DNA of 64,000 nucleotides from JADLHS01 sp044225555 (GTDB lineage Bacteria > Verrucomicrobiota > Verrucomicrobiia > Limisphaerales > JADLHS01). The translations under genes were made by a program, and so were the position numbers. Numbering within the stretch: position 1 is the first letter of the stretch; the number at the start of each line of letters is the position of its first letter. The DNA lies in the NCBI GenBank assembly GCA_044225555.1, contig JBGAIM010000005.1, forward strand, positions 62,001-126,000, given 5' to 3'. A model generated the notes under the pieces. The model ran no database searches, had not been told where the DNA came from, and saw only the letters and a list, made by a program, of their open reading frames with translations. This document shows, piece after piece, positions 1 through 7,838 of this stretch.

Positions 1-1
1 C

Positions 2-79
2 CAGAGCGCGTTCACGCGGCAGTTCAGGCTCGCGACTGGCGTGTCGCCGAGCGAATACCGGAAGGCGTTTCGGAGGTGA
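2..79 (+). CDS. AraC-family transcriptional regulator, C-terminal end only
   Basis: The window opens inside a gene; only the last 25 codons and a TGA stop are present. The translated end, containing FTRQFRLATGVSPSEYRKAF, matches the second helix-turn-helix and closing helix of AraC/XylS DNA-binding domains, where an F-x-R-x-F-(K/R)-x-x-x-G-x-S-P-x-x-Y-R pattern is typical. The protein would be a cytoplasmic transcription factor, and the effector domain lies upstream of the window. Its target is unknown. The exported peptidase downstream is on the same strand but about 190 bases away. The family call is firm for so short a piece because the motif is very specific. Confidence 0.75.
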   Translation, partial: QSAFTRQFRLATGVSPSEYRKAFRR

Positions 80-273
80 GAGATTCGCCTCCTCGCCTCG
101 GCGACTACGATGGGCGCGGATGAAAACGGATAGCTGCGGGTGGATTCGGAGTATGGGAAACCGGGTCGCCAGCAGTTGAAATGGGCGGAAATTCCGGGCC
201 GTGGTTGTCGGGGTGGCTCGCGTTTGGTTTCGGTGAACAAAGCCAGTTAATTTGGAGTCACTCTTTCTGCGTT

Positions 274-2925
274 ATGAAGATCGCCATGAGAACGGGAGTT
301 CATTATGTCTCGCGCCCGCTGTTCGTCCTAGCCTTCGCCGCCTGGGTCTGGCCGGCATCGGCTCGGGCTGAGGCGCTGGACGGCTTTGCGCTCCAACCAC
401 CATCCTCCGAGTTCAATCGGGATGGCTATCCCGATTCCCCTCAACAGCAGCAGACGCAGCAACGGCGCGGGCGCGGCGGCTTTGGTGGTGGCCGGATGGA
501 GGGCATGTATAAGTCCCAGGTCGCGCCCAACTGGTTCGCGGACAACACGAAGTTTTGGTATCGCAACGACCTGAGTGGCGGTGCGAGGGAATTCGTTTTG
601 GTGGATGTCGCGAGCGGCACGCGCCAACCGGCGTTCGATCATGAGGCGGTGGCCAGGCAAATCGGTGGTGACGTCACGGCGACCAAACTGCCGGTCAATG
701 AGCTGAAGTTCAGCGCGGATGGCGAAAGCGTTACCCTGCTGGGCTCATCGAACAGTTGGCAGTTGAATCTAAAGACCGGAAAACTCCAGACGTCCACGAG
801 CGACAAGTCTGAGACCGTAAGTGAGGGACTGCCCGCGGGCACGCGGCCGCGGCCTTCGACGCGCACCGGTCCTGAAACAGAGATTACTTTCGACAATCAA
901 TTGAGTCGCGAGGTGGAGATCTTCTGGCTGGACGAATCGGGCGCGCGTCAGAGTTACGGGAAGATGGAGCCCCGCAGTCGCAAGGCGCAACACACATTCA
1001 GTGGCCATGTCTGGCTGGTGATGGATGAACGCGGTGAGATGCGCGGCGTTTTCGAGGCGACGGACAAGCCGGATGTGGCGGTGATCGCGGATGAGCAAGT
1101 GCGGCCAGCCCGCGAACGCCCGCCGCAGCGCGGTCAGGGAAGAAATGAAACTTCCAACCGTTCGCCAGACGGCAAGTGGACGATTTCCATCAAGGATCAA
1201 AATGTCTTTGTCAAAGGCGAAGACGGTCAGGAGATTCAACTCAGCACGGACGGCAAGGAGGGGAACGGTTATCGCCGGGCGGAGTGGTCGCCGGATTCCA
1301 AGACTGTGATTGCGTGGCGCGTTGAGCCGGGGGAACGCAAGGAAGTTTACCTGATTCGCTCTTCGCCGTCGGGCGGCGGGCGGGCGACATTTGAATCACG
1401 ACCCTACGCGTTACCAGGGGATAAGTTCAGCAAGTACGAGCCGAATGTTTTTGATGTGGCGAGTCACAAGCAGGTGAAGCTGGAGGTGGATCGGTTCGAA
1501 CACGAATGGCTCACACCGCGCATGGATTGGAATCGTGATGGCAGCCGGTTTCGTTATCAACAGGTGGATCGGGGGCATCAGCGTTTGCGTGTGATTGAAG
1601 TGGACCCACACACGAGTGACACCCGGAACATCATTGATGAGAAGAGTGACACCTTCATCTGGACGGTGCATACGGAAGCGCTGCGACTCGAACTCGTCAA
1701 TTATCTCACGAACAGCGATGAAATCATTTACGTCTCGGAACAGGATGGCTGGCGGCATTTGTATCTCGTGGACCCGAAGGACGCCAAGCTCAAGCAAATC
1801 ACGAAAGGCGAGTGGGTGGTGCGCGGCATTGAACAGATTGACGAAGACGCGCGGCAAATCTGGTTCACGGCCAGTGGCAAGAACGCCGGACAGGATCCGT
1901 ATTTCATTCACTGCTACCGCGTGAACTTCGATGGCAGTGGGTTGGTGGCGTTGACCGAGGGCAATGGGAATCACAGCATCGAATTCTCGCCGGATCGGAA
2001 GTTCATCATTGATACCTATTCGCGCCCGGATGCGCCGCCGGTGAATGAACTGCGCCGGGTGTCCGATGGCAAACTGGTCTGCAAACTGGAGGAGGCCGAC
2101 ATCACGGAACTGAAGGCCAAGGGTTGGAAGGCGCCTGAAGTTTTCGTCGCTAAGGGCCGCGATGGCAAGACGGACATCTGGGGATTAATTTATCGCCCGA
2201 AGGATTTTGATCCGAACAAGAAGTATCCGGTCATCGAAGACATCTACGCTGGGCCGCAGGGCTCGTTTGTGCCAAAAACGTTTGGCAGTTCGCGTTATCA
2301 AATGTTGACCGATGCGGGTTTCATCGTGGCGAAGGTGGACGGCATGGGCACCGCCAACCGCTCGAAGGCGTTTCACGATGTGTGCTTCAAGAATCTCAAG
2401 GACGGCGGTTTTCCCGATCGCATCCTTTGGCACAAGGCCATTGCCGCCAGGTATCCGTACTACGATGCGACACGCGTGGGAGTTTATGGCACGTCGGCTG
2501 GCGGACAGAATGCAGGGGGCGCGGTCCTATTCTATCCCGAGTTCTACAAGGCGGCGGTGGCCAACTCTGGTTGCCATGACAATCGAATGGACAAGGCCTC
2601 GTGGAACGAGCAGTGGATGGGCTATCCCGTCGGGCCGCAATACGCCGAGTGCTCCAACATCGAGAACGCGGCGAAGCTTCAAGGCCATTTGTTCCTGGTC
2701 GTCGGCGAGTTGGACAACAACGTTCCGCCGGAATCCACAATGCGATACGTGGATGCCTTGGTCCGGGCCAAGAAGGATTTTGATTTCCTGGTCATACCCA
2801 ACGGCGGCCACGGTGCGGGTGGCGAATACTATCAGCGCCGCATGCGCGATTTCTTCATCCGCTATTTGCAGGGCGTCGAACCGGTGAACAACAACGCCGC
2901 AGTTGAATCGCCGGCCGGAAGTTGA
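274..2925 (+). CDS. Exported S9-family prolyl oligopeptidase / dipeptidyl peptidase IV-like protein
   Basis: This is a serine peptidase of the S9 clan, expected to release dipeptides or cleave short peptides outside the cytoplasm. I chose the ATG at 274 because it puts a signal peptide (MKIAMRTGVHYVS then a hydrophobic core ending ASARAEA) at the N-terminus; an in-frame ATG at 181 would add 31 unlikely residues and 286 is an alternative. The middle holds the beta-propeller typical of the DPP IV N-terminal region. The catalytic domain has the nucleophile in GTSAGG (about Ser741), Asp in GELDNN (about Asp814) and His in GGHGAGG (about His846), which is a complete triad. The 883-residue length fits the family. 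A Gly/Arg/Gln-rich stretch follows the signal peptide. The next gene starts 12 bases downstream, so the two are probably co-transcribed. Substrate specificity cannot be read from the sequence. Confidence 0.9.
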   Translation: MKIAMRTGVHYVSRPLFVLAFAAWVWPASARAEALDGFALQPPSSEFNRDGYPDSPQQQQTQQRRGRGGFGGGRMEGMYKSQVAPNWFADNTKFWYRNDLSGGAREFVLVDVASGTRQPAFDHEAVARQIGGDVTATKLPVNELKFSADGESVTLLGSSNSWQLNLKTGKLQTSTSDKSETVSEGLPAGTRPRPSTRTGPETEITFDNQLSREVEIFWLDESGARQSYGKMEPRSRKAQHTFSGHVWLVMDERGEMRGVFEATDKPDVAVIADEQVRPARERPPQRGQGRNETSNRSPDGKWTISIKDQNVFVKGEDGQEIQLSTDGKEGNGYRRAEWSPDSKTVIAWRVEPGERKEVYLIRSSPSGGGRATFESRPYALPGDKFSKYEPNVFDVASHKQVKLEVDRFEHEWLTPRMDWNRDGSRFRYQQVDRGHQRLRVIEVDPHTSDTRNIIDEKSDTFIWTVHTEALRLELVNYLTNSDEIIYVSEQDGWRHLYLVDPKDAKLKQITKGEWVVRGIEQIDEDARQIWFTASGKNAGQDPYFIHCYRVNFDGSGLVALTEGNGNHSIEFSPDRKFIIDTYSRPDAPPVNELRRVSDGKLVCKLEEADITELKAKGWKAPEVFVAKGRDGKTDIWGLIYRPKDFDPNKKYPVIEDIYAGPQGSFVPKTFGSSRYQMLTDAGFIVAKVDGMGTANRSKAFHDVCFKNLKDGGFPDRILWHKAIAARYPYYDATRVGVYGTSAGGQNAGGAVLFYPEFYKAAVANSGCHDNRMDKASWNEQWMGYPVGPQYAECSNIENAAKLQGHLFLVVGELDNNVPPESTMRYVDALVRAKKDFDFLVIPNGGHGAGGEYYQRRMRDFFIRYLQGVEPVNNNAAVESPAGS

Positions 2926-2937
2926 GATGATACCCCC

Positions 2938-4671
2938 ATGCGACCACCACGCCCGTCCAGCCTGCTTGCCGCCGTGCTGGCCTGGCTGACGGCCGCGGCT
3001 TGGGTTTGCGCCGCGGAATATCCCACACCGGTCGAAGGCGAGTTCGTCATCCGCGATTTTCATTTCCAGTCGGGTGAGACCCTGCCTGAACTCCGGATGC
3101 ATTATCGCACGCTGGGTTCACCCTACCGCGACAAGGACGGGATCGTGCGCAACGCAGTTTTGATTTTGCACGGCACGACCGGCAGCAGCTCGCAGTTTTT
3201 ACGGGAGGAATTTGCGAACGCACTTTTTGGGAAGGGACAGCTGCTCGATGCGACGCGCTACTTCCTCATCATTCCGGACAACATCGGTCACGGTCAGTCC
3301 AGCAAACCCAGCGACGGTCTGCGTGCGAAGTTTCCCCGCTACGGCTATCGCGAAATGGTTCGCGCACAGCACGACCTGCTCGTGGACGGACTGGGTGTGA
3401 GCCACCTCCGGTTGATCTTCGGCACTTCCATGGGCGGAATGCATACCTGGGTTTGGGGGGAGACCTATCCGGATTTCATGGATGCCTTGATGCCGATGGC
3501 CAGTTTGCCCATGCAAATCTCCGGTCGCAACCGCGTCTGGCGGCGATTGATCATGGATGCAATTCGCGGCGATCCCGAGTGGCATGGTGGCGATTACCGG
3601 ACGCAGCCGCCCGGAATGAGGATCACGCTGGAAATGTCGTATTTCATGGGCAACAACCCGGTCAACCGGCTGAAGGAATCGCCCACGCTTGCCGCGGCGG
3701 ACGAGGCATTGGACCGTTACGTGACCGAGCGGTTGCCGACGGCTGATGCGAACGATTACCTGTATGCCTTTCAGGCTTCGTATGATTACGACCCCGGTCC
3801 TGATCTCGAGAAAATCAAAGCCCCTTTGCTCGCCATCAACACGGCCGATGACCTGATCAATCCGCCGGAACTGCGCGTCCTCGAACGCGAGATCAAGCGC
3901 GTCAAACACGGGAGAGCGGCGGTCATTCCGCTGAGTGACCAGACCGTTGGCCATGGCAGCCACACCAAGGCGGCGCTTTGGAGCCGGCAGCTGGGGAGTT
4001 TTTTGAAGCAGACGGAAACTCGTGCCAATCGGTTGCCGAGGAATTCCACCGCGGGCGACACACCGCAGCCCGCCAATTTGTCAGCACCCGACCAGCGGGC
4101 GCCGGAACGATTCCTCGTCCGAATGGAAACGAGCAAAGGAGACATGACCATTGAGGTGCAGCGCGCCTGGTCGGCGCACGGAGCGGACCGGTTTTACCGC
4201 CTGGTGCGTGCGGGGTATTACGACGATGTGCGATTCTTCCGCATCAGACCGGGCACTTGGGCGCAGTTCGGCATTAACGGCGAACCGACAGTTTCAAAGG
4301 CCTGGCGCGAGCGGACCATTCCCGACGATCCGCGCGTGTTTTCAAACATCCGCGGGACGGTGGCGTTTGCCTTTGCCGTTCCAAATGGCCGTACGACCCA
4401 AGTCTTCATCAACCTGAACGACAATTCTGCCACGCACGACTCCGAGCCGTTTGTGCCTTTTGGTAAGGTGGTTCAGGGCATGGAAACCGCCGATGCGTTG
4501 AATGCCGAGTATGGAGAATCCTCCGGCGGGGGCATTCGCGGCGGAAAGCAAGCACCGTTGTTTGAGTCTGGGAACGATTACCTGAACCGGGAGTTTCCGC
4601 GCCTCGATTTCATTCGGCGGGCGACGGTGATTGACTCACCGATGGCACAAACGTCGTCCAAGAAGCTTTGA
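2938..4671 (+). CDS. Exported alpha/beta hydrolase (MetX-like) fused to a cyclophilin-type PPIase
   Basis: This is a 577-residue two-domain secreted protein. A signal peptide (about residues 1-25, ending WVCAAEY) leads into an alpha/beta hydrolase of the homoserine acetyltransferase superfamily, with the nucleophile elbow GTSMGG (Ser164), an acid in NTADDLI (Asp304 or 305) and His in GHGSHTK (His339 or 342). From about residue 390 a second domain begins with a METSKGDMTIEV strand and carries cyclophilin landmarks: FYRLVRAGYYDDVRFFRI, FSNIRGTVAFAF, and the late VPFGKVVQGMETAD segment. The cyclophilin part would be a periplasmic peptidyl-prolyl isomerase or a degenerate binding version; the usual catalytic Arg/Phe set was not checked residue by residue. 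The reading frame is open across the junction. An export signal makes a biosynthetic MetX role unlikely. It sits directly after the S9 peptidase gene. Confidence 0.85.
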   Translation: MRPPRPSSLLAAVLAWLTAAAWVCAAEYPTPVEGEFVIRDFHFQSGETLPELRMHYRTLGSPYRDKDGIVRNAVLILHGTTGSSSQFLREEFANALFGKGQLLDATRYFLIIPDNIGHGQSSKPSDGLRAKFPRYGYREMVRAQHDLLVDGLGVSHLRLIFGTSMGGMHTWVWGETYPDFMDALMPMASLPMQISGRNRVWRRLIMDAIRGDPEWHGGDYRTQPPGMRITLEMSYFMGNNPVNRLKESPTLAAADEALDRYVTERLPTADANDYLYAFQASYDYDPGPDLEKIKAPLLAINTADDLINPPELRVLEREIKRVKHGRAAVIPLSDQTVGHGSHTKAALWSRQLGSFLKQTETRANRLPRNSTAGDTPQPANLSAPDQRAPERFLVRMETSKGDMTIEVQRAWSAHGADRFYRLVRAGYYDDVRFFRIRPGTWAQFGINGEPTVSKAWRERTIPDDPRVFSNIRGTVAFAFAVPNGRTTQVFINLNDNSATHDSEPFVPFGKVVQGMETADALNAEYGESSGGGIRGGKQAPLFESGNDYLNREFPRLDFIRRATVIDSPMAQTSSKKL

Positions 4672-4718
4672 GTCTCACCCCGACAAAACAAAAACCAGCA
4701 ACAACACGAAAGGTCCTT

Positions 4719-5420
4719 ATGAAAAAACAAATCCTGTGTCTCGCCCTGGCGACGGCGAGCCTGTCTCTGCTCGCGGCGGACGCGAAAGAAGAAGTCACTG
4801 CCGCGGCGAAGAAACTTGGTGACGCGGCCAACTATACTTGGAAAACCTCCGTCGTCGTTCCCGAGAGCGCTCAGTTCAAGCCCGGGCCGACCGATGGAAA
4901 AACCGAGAAGGGTGGGTTCATGTGCGTCAAGACCACGATGCGCGATAACACGATGGAAATCGTCAAGAAGGGCGACAAGGCGGCGTTTACCAATCAGGAC
5001 GGAGACTGGCAATCGCTCGCTGACGCGGAAGGTGATCAGGGGCGCGGACGCTTCGTGGCCAACATGGTGCGCGGATTGAAAGCGCCTGCGGACCAGGCGG
5101 TCGAAATCGCTGCCGGGGTCAAAGAACTCAAGAAGGACGGTGACGCCATTGGAGGTGATTTGACCGAGGACGCCGCGAAAACGTTGATGCGCTTCCGTCG
5201 TGGCGGCGGCGGCGACGGTCCGGCGATCAGCAACGCCAAAGGCTCGGCCAAGTTTTGGATCAAGGACGGTGTGCTGGTGAAGTATGAATTCAAAGTGACC
5301 GGCAAAATGGATTTCAACGGGAACGAAATCGACATGGACCGCACCACAACCGTCGAGATCAAGGACGTTGGCACCACGAAGGTGGAAGTGCCCGAAGGCG
5401 CTAAGAAAAAGCTGTCGTGA
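4719..5420 (+). CDS. Small secreted protein of unknown function
   Basis: I do not recognise a named family. The 233-residue product begins with a clear Sec signal (MKKQILCLALATASLSLLAADAKEE). The ATG at 4719 was chosen over an earlier in-frame codon at 4668 because it has an AAAGG ribosome-binding sequence five bases upstream and gives a clean signal peptide. The mature part is lysine- and glycine-rich, with one Cys (FMCVKTTMRDN) and a Gly-rich loop around RRGGGGDGPAIS. It ends in alternating hydrophobic strands, which suggests a beta-rich extracellular or periplasmic protein. It follows the hydrolase-cyclophilin gene by 47 bases, and its stop codon overlaps the next possible start (TGATG), so it looks like part of the same transcription unit. 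Confidence 0.7.
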   Translation: MKKQILCLALATASLSLLAADAKEEVTAAAKKLGDAANYTWKTSVVVPESAQFKPGPTDGKTEKGGFMCVKTTMRDNTMEIVKKGDKAAFTNQDGDWQSLADAEGDQGRGRFVANMVRGLKAPADQAVEIAAGVKELKKDGDAIGGDLTEDAAKTLMRFRRGGGGDGPAISNAKGSAKFWIKDGVLVKYEFKVTGKMDFNGNEIDMDRTTTVEIKDVGTTKVEVPEGAKKKLS

Positions 5421-7113
5421 TGCTCACGCCTCACCTTCGATCCCTCTCCCCGTTCGGGGGAGAGGGAGGCAGCACTGACCACCGCTACTGGTGCTACGGC
5501 TTGGTTGTTTTCGTGCTCGTCTTTGCGGCCGCTCCGCTTGCCTTCGCTCAATCCACCAACTCCTTTCCCGTCACTATCCGTGTGGATGCGGCGAAGTCCG
5601 TGGGCCCGCTGCGTCCGATTTGGCGGTTCTTTGGCGGCGACGAACCGAATTACGCCACGATGAAGGACGGCCAGAAGCTGATGTCGGATTACGGCAAGCT
5701 CCGGCCCAAGGACATTTATTTCCGCACGCACAACTTGCTCAACACCGGCGACGGCACGCCCGCACTCAAGTGGGGTTCGACCGACGCTTATCGCGAGGAC
5801 GCGCAGGGCAAGCCGGTCTACGATTGGAAGATTCTCGATCTGATGTTCGATTCGTATCTCGAGCGCGGCGTGCGGCCTTACGCGCAAATCGGTTTCATGC
5901 CGGAGGCGCTTTCGACGAAGCCCGACCCATATCGTCACGACTGGCGGCCAGGGCTGCCGTACGAACGCATCTACACCGGCTGGGCCTATCCGCCGAAGGA
6001 CTATGCGAAGTGGAACGAACTTGCCTACCAATGGACCAAGCATTGCGTCGAGCGCTACGGCAAGGCCGAGGTCGAGTCATGGTATTGGGAGGTCTGGAAC
6101 GAACCGAACATCGGTTATTGGCGGGGCACGCCAGAGGAATTTCAGAAGCTCCACGATTACGCGATTGACGGTGTGCGTCGCGCGTTGCCGACCGCGCGGG
6201 TGGGCGGGCCGGACGTGGCCGGCAGCGGCGGACGATGGCAGCGCAATTTCTTCGAGCATTGTTTGCGCAGGACGAATTACGCCACCGGCAAAGTCGGCAC
6301 GCCGCTCGACTTTGTTTCGTTCCACGCGAAGGGTGCGCCGACCTACACCAACGACCACGTGCGGATGGGCATCGCGAATCAATTGCGTACGATTGATGAA
6401 GGCTTCGGCATTGTGGCGTCGTTTCCCGAATTGAAGAACACGCCCATCGTCATCGGCGAATCCGATCCCGAAGGTTGCGCGGCGTGTCAGGGGCCGTCAT
6501 TCAGCTATCGCAACGGCACGGTGTATTCCAGCTACACCGCGGCCAGCTTCGCACGCAAGCACGACCTTGCCGACAAGCACGGCGTGAATTTCGCTGGGGC
6601 GCTCACGTGGGCGTTCACGTTTGAGGACCAACCTTACTTCGCGGGCTTCCGGCAACTCGCCAGTTGCGGCCTACCGTTGCCGGTGTTCAACGTCATTCGC
6701 ATGTTCAGCCAGATGAACGGCGACCGCGTGTCCGCGGTCAACCGGATGTCGGTGCGTTGGCCAGCCGCGAAGCAAACAAACTCTCCGTGATGGTCTGGCA
6801 TTATCACGACGACGACATTCGCGGTCCTGAAGCCGCCGTGGAACTCGCCGTGTCCGGATTGCCCGCCGGTATTAGCGAAGCCAGAGTCACGCACTATCGC
6901 GTGGATGAATTCCACAGCAACGCCTACGACGCCTGGCGCCGCATGGGCTCGCCCATCGCTCCCAATCAGCGGCAATATGGTCAACTACAGGAAGCCTCGA
7001 ATCTCGCGAAGCTGACAAACGCGCCTGCGACTGTGGGCGTGCAGCAAGGCGCGGTGGCGCCTAAGTTCGCGCTGCCCAGGCAAGGCGTTTCGTTGGTGGT
7101 GGTCGAATGGTGA
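5420..7113 (+). pseudogene. Glycoside hydrolase family 39-like enzyme, frameshifted near its C-terminus
   Basis: This is a secreted family-39-type (beta-xylosidase-like) glycosidase. The TIM barrel carries the acid/base Glu in EVWNEPN (about residue 228) and the nucleophile Glu in VIGESDPEG (about residue 347), both intact. The frame stops at 6790, but the missing C-terminal beta-sandwich is readable in the next frame from about 6742 to the TGA at 7111-7113, including PDVGALASREANKLSV and VMVWHYHDDD. Family members as I know them have a linker of roughly 15-20 residues between the DRVSA and VRGxPDV segments, which is missing here. The lesion is therefore better explained by an out-of-frame internal deletion near 6725-6745 than by a single-base error. 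The start is uncertain: ATG 5420 overlaps the previous stop, but the first 18 codons translate a hairpin repeat, and TTG 5501 just before the signal-peptide core is possible. Confidence 0.8.
5441..5467. repeat. Perfect hairpin repeat (11-bp arms, GTTCG loop)
   Basis: TCCCTCTCCCC at 5441-5451 pairs exactly with GGGGAGAGGGA at 5457-5467 around a five-base loop. Pyrimidine-rich/purine-rich palindromes of this kind are usually dispersed intergenic repeats. There is no T-run, so it is not a typical intrinsic terminator. Its position over the first codons of the GH39 reading frame argues that the true start of that gene lies further downstream. Confidence 0.7.
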
Positions 7114-7143
7114 ATAGCACTTCGTGGACATCATCGCGCGCAC

Positions 7144-7659
7144 ATGAGCCACGCCGCAAATGACCGAATCTACTATGCGGCGCCGTTTGCTGTGGACGGT
7201 GAGTTGCTCGGTGTGGGGGCGTGGCGGCTTTCGAGTCTTTCGCCTCGCTGGCTGGAGTTTTGTCGGAAACTACTGCAATCCGCCGGCACGGCATTTGACG
7301 ACTCGCTACCGGCTCCGTTTGAGCGCGTCGGACTCAAGTTCACAGCGTCGCGCGGCGCCGCGCTCGCGACGTTTTCAATAGAATCAATCCCTGTTGCGTC
7401 GTCCGCATATCTTCGTGGTCAGGAACCCGCTGTTGAACAACAGTTGCTGAAAATGTTCGTTGAGTCGGCGCGAAATGTGGGCGTGGTTCGTCAGTGTCAG
7501 AAAACACTGCAGCCGTTCGCCGAGGTATTTAAGCTCTCGGAGCGACCATTGCACGTTGTCATTGCTTGGGGCGGCGCGCGGGAAAGTGACGCAGGCGTGA
7601 TCGTTGAGTTAGGCAATCACTTTGCCGCAGCATACTTGTGCGGACTGGATACCGGTTGA
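7144..7659 (+). CDS. Conserved-looking protein of unknown function
   Basis: This is a 171-residue soluble protein with no signal peptide or membrane segment, so it is probably cytoplasmic. Features include an N-terminal MSHAANDRIYYAAPFAVDGE, a central helical stretch (QQLLKMFVESARNVGVVRQC) and a hydrophobic strand ending HVVIAWGGA. I do not recognise a family. Coding is supported by the absence of stops, a balanced composition and sensible amphipathic patterning. It begins 30 bases after the end of the broken GH39 gene. The start at the ATG 7144 has no clear Shine-Dalgarno sequence, as is common here. Confidence 0.6.
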   Translation: MSHAANDRIYYAAPFAVDGELLGVGAWRLSSLSPRWLEFCRKLLQSAGTAFDDSLPAPFERVGLKFTASRGAALATFSIESIPVASSAYLRGQEPAVEQQLLKMFVESARNVGVVRQCQKTLQPFAEVFKLSERPLHVVIAWGGARESDAGVIVELGNHFAAAYLCGLDTG

Positions 7660-7688
7660 CCAACGCAATCCTTTGAACCGTCACTGAC

Positions 7689-7812
7689 ATGCTCCGCTGG
7701 AGAATCGCCACGCATGAGTGCCGCGATTGCGATCAGTTATCTGGATCGCCAGACGTTGCGCGTGGCCATTGCCGAAATCCACAGGGACATTCCCATCTCC
7801 AATCAGGTTTAA
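7689..7812 (+). pseudogene. Remnant of an MFS sugar/hexuronate transporter (N-terminal fragment)
   Basis: Two short overlapping frames together resemble the start of an ExuT-like major facilitator. The ATG at 7689 gives MLRWRIA, and a shifted frame from 7714 gives SAAIAISYLDRQTLRVAIAE followed by IHRDIPISNQV and a TAA at 7810-7812. The YLDRQTL motif after the first transmembrane helix and the following 'I..D..ISN' are characteristic of this transporter group (YxDRQ). The rest of the roughly 400-residue transporter is absent. Both a frameshift and a truncation are therefore visible, and the fragment is a dead remnant. It is adjacent to the broken GH39 gene, which suggests loss of a former sugar-use cassette. 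Confidence 0.6.
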
Positions 7813-7838
7813 GCGGGATCAACAAGCCGCGTTTCAGT

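Noticed and set aside
6725..6790. Programmed frameshift in the GH39 gene
   Set aside because: No slippery heptamer or following stem is visible at the junction, and a linker segment seems to be missing, so a deletion is more likely.
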